Positions 37,561 through 44,688 of a stretch of 64,000 nt of DNA are shown in pieces. The position numbers and the translations under genes were made by a program. How positions within the stretch are numbered: position 1 is the stretch's first letter; each line of letters begins with the position of its first letter. The notes beneath the pieces were generated by a model. It did no database searches and was not told where the DNA came from. It worked only from the letters and a program-made list of their open reading frames with translations. This DNA comes from Flavobacterium sp. LHD-85 (GTDB taxonomy: Bacteria > Bacteroidota > Bacteroidia > Flavobacteriales > Flavobacteriaceae). The DNA is taken from the NCBI RefSeq assembly GCF_030929595.1, contig NZ_JAVFVR010000016.1:124001-188000 (forward strand), given 5' to 3'.

Positions 37561-37585
37561 AAAAAGCTCAACTATTTAGTTGAGC
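37561..37585 (-). terminator. Terminator overlapping the 3' end of the GAF-protein gene
   Basis: Arms GCTCAACT / AGTTGAGC (37566-37585) with a T-rich tail on the minus strand. The upstream arm encodes the last codons of the gene (ELN) and the stop codon lies in the loop. Confidence 0.8.
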
Positions 37586-39945
37586 TCATCTAGTAAATCT
37601 TGATAAGTTATTTTCTTAATTCCTGGATTCGAATTATTGTTGATTACTTTCACACGAATCGCTCTCAAACCAGAAACTCCCTGAAGATCTTCAATTTCAA
37701 ATTGTTCTATCGATGGTTCAAGAATTTTCTTGTGCTGCAGGTATTTAATGTATTTTAAGTATTCTGCTTCTTCACTGTTTTGAGAATAAACAATTGTAAT
37801 TTTCTCTTTTTCAGTAATTCTTTCGTTTGTTCCTTTAATATGCGATTTGTCAATTCGTTTTTTAACAACTTCATATCTCGCATTGTAAGTTCCGTCTACA
37901 TCAAAACGTTTTTCATCCATTCTGAAACGGATAGAAAGTGCAGAGCTGAAAACCAGAATTAACGAAGTAACATCCAATTCGTACGGCAGCGATTCTTTAA
38001 GTTCATGGTGTTCTAGTTCCATTTCGCATAAAGTCTGCAATTGCCATAAACGAAGATTGTGCAGATACATAATATCGAATGGTTTTGTCGGCGAAATAGA
38101 TGCTCCAATGTATAAATTATGTTCCACACCATCCGTTTTAAAACGCTCGTAATAATGCGGATAAATCTGTTGCGCTTCCACTTGTTTTCTGTCTAAAACT
38201 GTTGCCAGTCTTTTGTTAATAATGGACATAGCATTGTCAAACTTCTTCCTTTCCTGATAAAACATTCCTGTTTTTTCATCCAGACTATCAAAGTAAATTT
38301 TTTCTAATTTTTCAGATTTAGGATTGCTTTTAGTGTTTTTCAGTATCGGATGAATTTCTTCTTCGATATAGCGTTGTATATGCTGTTCGGTATCTGCTTT
38401 TAGTGGATAATCCAATTCATTTCGAAGCGACTCCAATTCAAATTTTCTTTGCTCAAGAAGAACTAGGTTTGAATTTTCTTCCTGATTATCAAAAATTTCC
38501 ATAAGAGCAGTCAGTTGACTTTTCAGGTCAATTTTTACTGTTTCATTACGGTGCTCAGAAGAACCTTTAATATCAATTTGTCCATACAGCGGATACACAT
38601 TTTTAAAAACAATTTCTTTAAAAATATAATCTTTCGTATGATTCATATTTTGAAAATAGTTCTGAGATTCTCTCTTGAATTTCCAATACACACTTGGGTG
38701 AATCGTAGTGTATTCACGCTGAATAATCGCCTCGATCTGATGCTGCATGTCGGTATTAACACGATCGATAGTATCGGTTAAATATGGCAGAACCAAATCT
38801 AGTTTTGTAGCATTTACACTATTTAGATCTTGTGTGTTTTGTGAAACTAATTCTACAACTCCTAATAAATGCCCGTTTTTTATAACTGGTGCAAATATAC
38901 AGCTCTGTATACCTTGTGACAGTAAATGCTCACCAAGTTTTTTATTTGTTTGTTCTTCAGTGAATTTACGCACATTAGAAATAACAAAAGGTTCCTTGTT
39001 ATCTAATAAATTTTCGAAAGAACATCCGAAAAAAGCATTTTTACAATCGACTTCCTGATCAGCAGAAAGCAAGAAGCTTTTCATCTGATTTTCATATTTT
39101 GCTGGTCTTATAAATTTTTCTTCCTCTGGATTATAGATAATAAATCCGACTTTTAAATTTGGAAGATTAAAGATAGACTGAAAAATATTAGAGACTTCTT
39201 GATCTGTTTCAACCGTTTTAGGCCCAGGTTTCAGAAGATTGCTTTTCAATATAGAAATAGCACTTTCTGTTGTCGCATCAAATAAAGAAACAATACCAAA
39301 ACCTCTTAAAATCCAGCTTCCTTTTGGGAATTTAGATTTCCATAAATTGATATCGTTATAATTGTCAAGTAATTGATCAATATCTTCTTGAGTTAGTGGA
39401 ACAGCGTTTTCGGTTGGAGTAATTTCCATGAAATCAGCATTGTACAAAATGCGATAGTGCTTTTCAATACCATTTTCATTAGGAATGTCATAGAAAAACG
39501 GCTGATTGAAATCAATATGCTGTTTGTAATAACTGCTCAAAATTAAACAGCAGTTATTGATGTAGAATTGATGGTCGCTAAAGTCACGAATTTCCATATA
39601 AAATTCGTCTCCCGCATTTTTGAGGATTTTCTTGAAACGCTCTGTATAATTAAAGGAGATATTTTGAAATGGAATTGTAACCGCCTTTATCTCGTTGTGC
39701 GTCAATGCAGTCGGAAATAAATCGGATAATATATTTTTAATTAAAGCTTCATTGTTTTTGATAACTGAATAATCCTGGATTCCAGTCCTAAGTTCCGGAA
39801 TTAATTCAATTTGCTCTAAAATCGCTTTGGCATAATTTGATCTGTAATCAACGTCTGACTGTGCAATTTCTTCAAAAGATTCAATTAACTTGTGAAATGA
39901 AATTATAGTGGTAAAAGGACTTTCTTTAAAAAATTGAATATCCAT
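37576..39945 (-). CDS. Large cytoplasmic GAF-domain protein, function unknown
   Basis: 789 residues without signal peptide or membrane segments. A GAF-like domain lies at about 245-405 (VGFIIYNPEEEKF, KNAFFGCSFENLL, FVISNVRKF, SCIFAPVIKNGHLLGVVELVS). The regions before and after are helical; the C-terminal part (about 560-760) contains IYFDSLDEKTGMFYQERKKFD and LYIGASISPTKPFD. No kinase, cyclase or phosphodiesterase motif is visible, so it may sense a small molecule without a known output. A conserved family in Flavobacteria is likely. A -7 element lies about 20 bases upstream. Confidence 0.75.
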   Translation of the reverse strand: MDIQFFKESPFTTIISFHKLIESFEEIAQSDVDYRSNYAKAILEQIELIPELRTGIQDYSVIKNNEALIKNILSDLFPTALTHNEIKAVTIPFQNISFNYTERFKKILKNAGDEFYMEIRDFSDHQFYINNCCLILSSYYKQHIDFNQPFFYDIPNENGIEKHYRILYNADFMEITPTENAVPLTQEDIDQLLDNYNDINLWKSKFPKGSWILRGFGIVSLFDATTESAISILKSNLLKPGPKTVETDQEVSNIFQSIFNLPNLKVGFIIYNPEEEKFIRPAKYENQMKSFLLSADQEVDCKNAFFGCSFENLLDNKEPFVISNVRKFTEEQTNKKLGEHLLSQGIQSCIFAPVIKNGHLLGVVELVSQNTQDLNSVNATKLDLVLPYLTDTIDRVNTDMQHQIEAIIQREYTTIHPSVYWKFKRESQNYFQNMNHTKDYIFKEIVFKNVYPLYGQIDIKGSSEHRNETVKIDLKSQLTALMEIFDNQEENSNLVLLEQRKFELESLRNELDYPLKADTEQHIQRYIEEEIHPILKNTKSNPKSEKLEKIYFDSLDEKTGMFYQERKKFDNAMSIINKRLATVLDRKQVEAQQIYPHYYERFKTDGVEHNLYIGASISPTKPFDIMYLHNLRLWQLQTLCEMELEHHELKESLPYELDVTSLILVFSSALSIRFRMDEKRFDVDGTYNARYEVVKKRIDKSHIKGTNERITEKEKITIVYSQNSEEAEYLKYIKYLQHKKILEPSIEQFEIEDLQGVSGLRAIRVKVINNNSNPGIKKITYQDLLDELN

Positions 39946-39963
39946 CTGAGTTATTTTTTAATA

Positions 39964-39971
39964 CAAAATTA
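39964..39971 (-). promoter_or_regulatory. -7 promoter element of the GAF-protein gene
   Basis: TAATTTTG on the minus strand, 19 bases upstream of the start at 39945. Confidence 0.55.
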
Positions 39972-40093
39972 AGCATAAATTAAGAATGTACGACATTTTG
40001 CTATTTCTTTCGTTTATAGCTAAATAGCTGATTGCCTTTAAAATAAAGACATCAAGAAGGGTAGTTTTTTGTTTTAACAAAAAATTAACATTA

Positions 40094-40123
40094 ATAATAA
40101 CGGAACGATCGTTCCGTTATTAT
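40094..40123. promoter_or_regulatory. Perfect 30-base palindromic operator upstream of the SDR gene
   Basis: The core CGGAACGATCGTTCCG extends symmetrically to 30 bases and lies immediately upstream of the -7 element TATCTTTG (40123-40130), so a bound repressor would block the promoter. The same half-sites GGAAC/GTTCC recur upstream of the TetR gene. Confidence 0.85.
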
Positions 40124-40130
40124 ATCTTTG
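40123..40130 (+). promoter_or_regulatory. -7 promoter element of the SDR gene
   Basis: TATCTTTG adjoining the palindromic operator; 42 bases upstream of the start codon. Confidence 0.65.
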
Positions 40131-40172
40131 TATCATAATAATTGAATAATCAATAACTTAAAAAATAATAAA

Positions 40173-40925
40173 ATGAAAAATTTAGAAAACAAAGTAGCAA
40201 TCGTGACAGGTGGAAACAGCGGAATTGGATACGCAGCAGCAGCTGATTTAGCAGCAAAAGGAGCAAAAGTAATTGTAACAGGAAGAAACAAAGAAGCTTT
40301 AGCGAAAGCTGAAACAGAATTGAATGTTACTGGAATTGTTGCAGATCAATCTGATTTAAAGTCAATTGATAATTTAGTTGAAGAAGTAAAAGCAAAATTC
40401 GGAAAAGTGGATATTTTATTCTTGAATGCTGGAATTGCAGCTTTTGCACCACTAGATTCAGCTTCAGAAGATCATTACGACAGTATTATGAATGTGAATG
40501 TAAAAGGAGTTTATTTTACAGTTCAAAAAGTGTTGCCAATTTTAAATGACGGCGGTTCAATTATATTTAATACTTCTGTAAATGCTCACGTGGGAATGCC
40601 AAATTCAAGTGTATATGCAGCGAGCAAAGCAGCGGTTTTGTCTTTAAATAAAGTTTTTGCTGTAGAATTGGCTTCAAGAAAAATTAGAGTAAACGCAGTT
40701 TCTCCTGGTCCAATTGAAACACCATTGTACGGAAAAGTTGGTTTAGAAAAAGAACAAGTAGAAGGTTTAGGATTTGCTCTAGGCGAAAAGATTTTATTGA
40801 AACGTTTTGGACAAGCTGCGGAAGTTGCCAAAACAGTTAGTTTCTTAGCTTCAGACGATGCTTCATTTATCACTGGATCTGAAATTGTGGTTGATGGTGG
40901 ACTTATCGTAAATACAGTGTTATAA
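40173..40925 (+). CDS. Short-chain dehydrogenase/reductase (classical SDR)
   Basis: 250-residue NAD(P)-dependent oxidoreductase. The cofactor motif TGGNSGIG is near the N-terminus, NAGIA at about 89-93, the catalytic Ser in FNTSVNAHVG, and the YxxxK pair in VYAASKAAVL. The C-terminal SPGPIETP and GSEIVVDGG motifs are standard. Arg in VTGRNKE after beta-2 suggests NADP preference. The substrate is unknown. It is controlled by the neighbouring TetR regulator, whose gene starts 71 bases after this stop. This pairing is typical of stress- or xenobiotic-induced reductases. Confidence 0.93.
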   Translation: MKNLENKVAIVTGGNSGIGYAAAADLAAKGAKVIVTGRNKEALAKAETELNVTGIVADQSDLKSIDNLVEEVKAKFGKVDILFLNAGIAAFAPLDSASEDHYDSIMNVNVKGVYFTVQKVLPILNDGGSIIFNTSVNAHVGMPNSSVYAASKAAVLSLNKVFAVELASRKIRVNAVSPGPIETPLYGKVGLEKEQVEGLGFALGEKILLKRFGQAAEVAKTVSFLASDDASFITGSEIVVDGGLIVNTVL

Positions 40926-40942
40926 TTTTTTTGATTAATTCA

Positions 40943-40973
40943 GGAACGATTGTTCCATATTTTTATATCTTTG
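40943..40973. promoter_or_regulatory. Operator half-sites and -7 element of the TetR gene
   Basis: GGAACGATTGTTCC at 40943-40956 (arms GGAAC/GTTCC as in the operator at 40094) is followed by TATCTTTG at 40966-40973. This suggests autoregulation and places the promoter inside the longest in-frame extension of the TetR frame. Confidence 0.75.
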
Positions 40974-40996
40974 TAAAGGATTTTAATTTGAATGTC

Positions 40997-41578
40997 ATGG
41001 CTAGAACGAAAGAATTTAATGAAGATCAGGCTTTAGATAAAGCAATTGAGATTTTTTGGCACAAAGGTTACAACGGAACTTCTGCACAGGATTTGGTAAA
41101 CCATTTGGGTTTAAGCCGTTCTAGTCTGTATGATACGTTTGGAGATAAGCAAAAGCTTTTTGTAAAGTCATTAAAACGATATCAAAAGCAAAATCTAGAT
41201 AGTCTCAATGAGCTTTTTGAAAATGCTGAAAATATTAAAACTGCTTTAACCGATATATTCAAACAAGCTGTTATAGAAAGTCTTCAAGATCGAATTACAA
41301 AAGGCTGTTTTATGGTAAATTCTGCTGTAGAATTAGCAATGCATGATCCTGAAATTGCAAAAATTGTTCATGATAACCAAAAGGTAGTAGAAGACATTTT
41401 TTGTAATGCTGTAAAAAAAGGGCAGGACTTAAGTCAGATTTCTGATAGACAAGATGCGAGATCACTAGCGCGCTTTATCTTTAATAATTATTCTGGAATT
41501 CGAGTTTTGGCTCGTGCCGGTGAAAAAGATAAACAAGTTTATGACGATATTTTAAGATCGATTTTCGCTTTATTTTAG
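40997..41578 (+). CDS. TetR/AcrR-family repressor
   Basis: 193 residues from MARTKEFNEDQALDKA, the usual start of this subgroup; an upstream in-frame ATG (40931) precedes the promoter and is not used. The helix-turn-helix is GTSAQDLVNHLGLSRSSLYDTFG (about 27-49), followed by a ligand domain with the CFMVNSAVE motif typical of the subgroup that controls nearby oxidoreductases. It probably represses both itself and the SDR gene through the GGAACgatNGTTCC sites. Confidence 0.92.
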   Translation: MARTKEFNEDQALDKAIEIFWHKGYNGTSAQDLVNHLGLSRSSLYDTFGDKQKLFVKSLKRYQKQNLDSLNELFENAENIKTALTDIFKQAVIESLQDRITKGCFMVNSAVELAMHDPEIAKIVHDNQKVVEDIFCNAVKKGQDLSQISDRQDARSLARFIFNNYSGIRVLARAGEKDKQVYDDILRSIFALF

Positions 41579-41593
41579 AAAATCAGTTTTAAT

Positions 41594-41629
41594 AAAAAAA
41601 GGCAATTACATTTGTAATTGCCTTTTTTT
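41594..41629. terminator. Bidirectional terminator between TetR and NdpA-like genes
   Basis: Arms AAAAAAAGGCAATTACA and TGTAATTGCCTTTTTTT with a two-base loop. It is symmetric and serves the convergent genes on both sides. Confidence 0.9.
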
Positions 41630-41661
41630 GTATTAAGTAAGTAATAGAAAATGAAAACTTC

Positions 41662-42720
41662 TTAGCTTTTCTCTTCTTTGTTGAAGTAAACTAAGTAGTA
41701 ATACATTTGTTTTTCTTCATCCCAGCCTTTTTCAACAAATTTTTCTGCACTTTCAGGGTTGATAAAATCCATTTTAATCTGAATGTGCGTATCCAAATTA
41801 ATTACGTTTTTAATCGATTTTCTAGCGTCAGAAACTGCTGCGTTGGCAATAGGGAATGAGGTTACATCTTCGATGCTGTATTTTTCTCCTTTATCAACTT
41901 TATAGTTTTTAAATTCAGGGATCAAATCAGGATTGTCTAGTACTTCATTCAAGAAATTCTGCTCTTCAAACTGATCGTTTTTAGCGAAATAATTCACAGA
42001 TCGGTTCATAAACATTACTTCCTCTTTCTTGTCTTCGGCTGGCAAAACCACGTCTTTTGCGAAGTTTTGACAGAACTTTAAATATTTTTTTGTGATGAAA
42101 TTTTCATCTTCAAAAGCATCAACAGATAAAAAGTGCTCTAACCAGTAACGTGCATCATAACGGTTGCTGTCTACAGTAAGAATTTTGTATCCTTCTTCTT
42201 TTTTGTAGTTGAAAATCAAACATCCTTTATCCAATTTACTCAAGTTAATTCCTTGCTGTAAAATCATTTCAAGGTTGCTTCCGTTTTCTTCAAATTGTAA
42301 AAAGTCTGCCTGTAACTCACTTTTAAAAATACCAATGGCATCAACTACATTATTATCAATGCTTAAGTTGGTCAAATAAGTTACGTAAACCTCTCCATTT
42401 TTAATGTGCGGGTGATTTGACTGCTCAAATAAATGCTTTGTGATGTTTTTAGAAACCTCATGAACATTTGACGGATTAGCAAAAATCTCAGTTGCATATT
42501 TAAACATGTCGTTGTAATCCAAGTCCACTTCGTGTGCAAACTGATAATAGTTTTCTTCTTTTTCTCTAAAAGGCTTAAAAAAGAATTCTTTTATCAAAGG
42601 AACAATCTCGTCATTTAAATTAAACGGCTGCTCCGATAAAAAAATCGCTTCGTTACGGCTTTTGTTTCCTACGCGGTGTATTGACAGCGTGTCGATGTGG
42701 GTGTTGAATAAATTTATCAT
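41662..42720 (-). CDS. Nucleoid-associated protein (NdpA/YejK/NA37 family)
   Basis: 352-residue cytoplasmic protein of the 37-kDa nucleoid-associated family. Supporting features are the N-terminal ISIHRVGNKSRNE-type region (here LSIHRVGNKSRNEAIFLS), LFEQSNHPHIKNGEVYVTYL and the central GCLIFNYKK segment, as seen in Bacteroidota members. It binds DNA in the family; its role is poorly known. The start codon lies three bases from the left arm of the four-helix-bundle element, so any promoter of this gene must lie in or beyond that element. Confidence 0.82.
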   Translation of the reverse strand: MINLFNTHIDTLSIHRVGNKSRNEAIFLSEQPFNLNDEIVPLIKEFFFKPFREKEENYYQFAHEVDLDYNDMFKYATEIFANPSNVHEVSKNITKHLFEQSNHPHIKNGEVYVTYLTNLSIDNNVVDAIGIFKSELQADFLQFEENGSNLEMILQQGINLSKLDKGCLIFNYKKEEGYKILTVDSNRYDARYWLEHFLSVDAFEDENFITKKYLKFCQNFAKDVVLPAEDKKEEVMFMNRSVNYFAKNDQFEEQNFLNEVLDNPDLIPEFKNYKVDKGEKYSIEDVTSFPIANAAVSDARKSIKNVINLDTHIQIKMDFINPESAEKFVEKGWDEEKQMYYYLVYFNKEEKS

Positions 42721-42723
42721 TTA

Positions 42724-43235
42724 TTTTTAGGTTTAGAGGTACAGAGGTTCAAAGGGACAAAGGTTATTTTCTGTCTTTTATTCTTCGAATAAAAGAACTT
42801 AACATTCGTTCTAATTCTCTGCTTTCTCCATTTATTTTACTGAATTGGTACTCGGTTATATATTTTAGATTGAATGAAATTTCAAGCTGAGTCTGCATTT
42901 CAAATAATGATGATATTGAAATATTTAAAAATCTCAAATAATCACTATTTCCATCTCTGCCATATCCTTCCGCAATATTACTTGGTATTGATATTGAACA
43001 TCTTCTGATTTGTGAAGATAGTCCATAAATTTCTTCTTTTGGAAATGAATTTGTTAATTGGTAAATTTCAGTTACCAGATTCATAGATTTTTGCCAGATT
43101 AAAAGGTCGCGAAAAGTTTTCATTTTATATTTTAAGAATTAAAATATAAAAATAAAGAAAAATATTACATTTAAAATCGTTAGATTTTAAGAAAACCTCT
43201 GAACCTTTGTACCTATGCCTCTTTGAACCTCAAAA
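42724..43235. mobile_element. Inverted-repeat element carrying a four-helix-bundle gene
   Basis: Imperfect inverted repeats of about 45 bases (42724-42769 and 43189-43235), made of GAGGTTCAAAGG / CCTTTGAACCTC words, bracket a single gene. The element exactly fills the space between the start codon at 42720 and the stop codon at 43236. The arms share a 14-mer (TCAAAGGGACAAAG) and a 16-mer (AACCTCTGAACCTTTG) with the gene-less pair at 50559-50657. No transposase is present. Confidence 0.55.
42764..43123 (-). CDS. Four-helix-bundle protein (23S rRNA IVP / S23 family)
   Basis: 119 residues of the family originally found in intervening sequences of 23S rRNA genes and related to the Avd accessory protein of diversity-generating retroelements. 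Motifs: LLIWQKSMNLVTEIYQLT, FPKEEIYGLSSQIRRCSISIP, SNIAEGYGR and YLRFLNISISSLFEMQTQ. The family forms basic pentameric bundles that may bind nucleic acid. Here no rRNA, reverse transcriptase or variable repeat is nearby. The stop codon lies within the left inverted-repeat arm, so gene and repeats form one unit. Function in this setting is unknown. Confidence 0.92.
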   Translation of the reverse strand: MKTFRDLLIWQKSMNLVTEIYQLTNSFPKEEIYGLSSQIRRCSISIPSNIAEGYGRDGNSDYLRFLNISISSLFEMQTQLEISFNLKYITEYQFSKINGESRELERMLSSFIRRIKDRK

Positions 43236-43778
43236 CTAGTTCCAATTCTCCTCAAATCCATAATCTTCGAAGCTGTCATCGCCTTCGAACATGTCAAGAT
43301 CGTCTTCGTCTAGGTCGTCTTCAAATTCTCCGTAGATATCATTGTGCATGTCATCGGCTTCGAAGTTTTTTTCGTGAGCTTCGTCTGGCATTTCACCGTG
43401 AGAAAATAAAGTTTCTGGGTAAGTAGCTCCAACAGCTTCATCTTCGATTGCAGCCAATTCAACTAAGAAAGTCCACATGCTGATGAAATCGTAAACGTAG
43501 ATAATCTTTGTATTTTCTTTATCTAAAATACTAGATAACGGATAATCGTTCATGGTTCTTATTTCGCCAGGAACATCTCCTGTGTCAAAAAGCGGAATTT
43601 CATCTTCTTGATTCCATGTATCATCACAAGTATAAAATGAAGCCACTTCTGATCCGTCAAAGCCAAAAGCATTGAAGATTGCATTGTGTAAATCCTCAAG
43701 TGTATCTTCCTCAAGAATAGCAATGTCTCTAAAAATATCTTCTTCGGCGTCTAGAATAACTCTAAATTTATAAACCAT
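43236..43778 (-). CDS. pRiA4b ORF-3-like protein with acidic C-terminus
   Basis: 180-residue cytoplasmic protein matching the plasmid pRiA4b ORF-3-like family (also labelled IS1096 passenger TnpR-like): VYKFRVILDAEEDIFRDIAI, LEDLHNAIFNAFGFDG, ASFYTCD and KIIYVYDFISMWTF. The last 45 residues are strongly acidic (for example DDLDEDDLDMFEGDDSFED). The family name refers to its first finding and gives no evidence of mobility; no recombinase motif is present. Function unknown. A -7 element (43802-43809) lies 23 bases upstream. Confidence 0.82.
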   Translation of the reverse strand: MVYKFRVILDAEEDIFRDIAILEEDTLEDLHNAIFNAFGFDGSEVASFYTCDDTWNQEDEIPLFDTGDVPGEIRTMNDYPLSSILDKENTKIIYVYDFISMWTFLVELAAIEDEAVGATYPETLFSHGEMPDEAHEKNFEADDMHNDIYGEFEDDLDEDDLDMFEGDDSFEDYGFEENWN

Positions 43779-43801
43779 AATCTTTGTTTTTATTGAGAGG
43801 T

Positions 43802-43809
43802 CAAAGGTA
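43802..43809 (-). promoter_or_regulatory. -7 promoter element of the pRiA4b-like gene
   Basis: TACCTTTG on the minus strand, 23 bases upstream of the start codon. Confidence 0.6.
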
Positions 43810-43899
43810 AAATATAAAAAACGAAATACGAATTACGAATCGTGATTTGTTGAAAAGATTTTAATCTTTTGATTTGCTGTGTTATAATTGTTTTGCAAT

Positions 43900-43976
43900 C
43901 CTGAGAGGTTTTCAAAACCTCGTAGGTCTTATTAATGCTGAAGTTTATACCTACAAGGTTTTGAAAACCTTGCAGG
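43900..43976. repeat. Pair of AGGTTTT/AAAACCT palindromes
   Basis: GAGGTTTTCAAAACCTC (43905-43921) and CAAGGTTTTGAAAACCTTG (43954-43972) are perfect hairpins with a one-base centre, extended by CCT...AGG at both. The inner bases differ in compensating fashion, suggesting two copies of one palindromic repeat family downstream of the HPP gene. Confidence 0.85.
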
Positions 43977-43989
43977 AGAAGAAAGAAAA

Positions 43990-44589
43990 CTATTTTCTCG
44001 CCAGTCTTTTTCTAATTTTATGATAATGTTTGTGGTAAGTACTATGACTTGGATAGCTTCTGCTTGAAGTCATATTATTAAAAACCAAGGCCGTTAAAAG
44101 TAAAATCATAACTCCTGTGAAAACTGGAGAAAGAACATACATATAACCAAGTGCTTTTACTTTTTCTGTTCCGATAACTGCGATTAAAGCTGTCGCTCCT
44201 CCTGGCGGATGAAGCGTTTTGGTAATCTGCATTAGAATAATGGCGATTGAAACCGCTAAAGGCGCGGCAATCCACATAATATCGGGAACCAGTTTATTGA
44301 CTGTAACTCCAACAAGAGCCGAAATTACGTGTCCGCCGACTAAATTTCGTGGCTGAGAAAACGGACTCTGGATAATTCCGTAAACCAATACGCTCGAAGC
44401 TCCGAAAGAACCGATTAAATAAACCGCATCAGGACCAGAAAAATGTATGGATTGAACGTAAGCCAAAATTCCGATTCCAATAAATGAACCTAAAAATGAC
44501 CAAAAATGTTCTTTGTAGTCTATTAAAGTTTCTTTGTAAAGAATGTAACGTGTTTTGCGATAGCTTCTTTTTATTTTTTCAGTGGGCAT
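43990..44589 (-). CDS. HPP-family integral membrane protein
   Basis: 199 residues with four or five membrane helices and the family motif TLHPPGGATALIAVIG. NLVGGHVISALVG and AVYLIGSFGASSVLVYGI are also conserved. Related plant/cyanobacterial proteins transport nitrite in plastids, but the bacterial function is not established. A basic C-terminus follows the last helix. It lies 99 bases downstream of the ClC gene on the same strand and may be co-transcribed. Confidence 0.9.
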   Translation of the reverse strand: MPTEKIKRSYRKTRYILYKETLIDYKEHFWSFLGSFIGIGILAYVQSIHFSGPDAVYLIGSFGASSVLVYGIIQSPFSQPRNLVGGHVISALVGVTVNKLVPDIMWIAAPLAVSIAIILMQITKTLHPPGGATALIAVIGTEKVKALGYMYVLSPVFTGVMILLLTALVFNNMTSSRSYPSHSTYHKHYHKIRKRLARK

Positions 44590-44688
44590 AGTATGTGGTA
44601 TTATTTTGCTCGTTATGTTTTTAAATATACTTTGCGGTATGTTATCAGACTTTATTGCTTTGTGAATCTGTAGCTTGTCGGTTTGGGG

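Noticed and set aside
36181..39945. Complete Pycsar defence system
   Set aside because: Only the effector-type domain is present; no cyclase gene is adjacent and neighbours look like housekeeping genes.
42764..43123. Diversity-generating retroelement accessory gene or 23S rRNA intervening sequence
   Set aside because: No reverse transcriptase, template/variable repeat or rRNA lies in the window.
43236..43778. Transposon resolvase (the family is sometimes named TnpR passenger)
   Set aside because: No recombinase catalytic motif or transposase; the name is historical and the protein is a small acidic pRiA4b-like protein.
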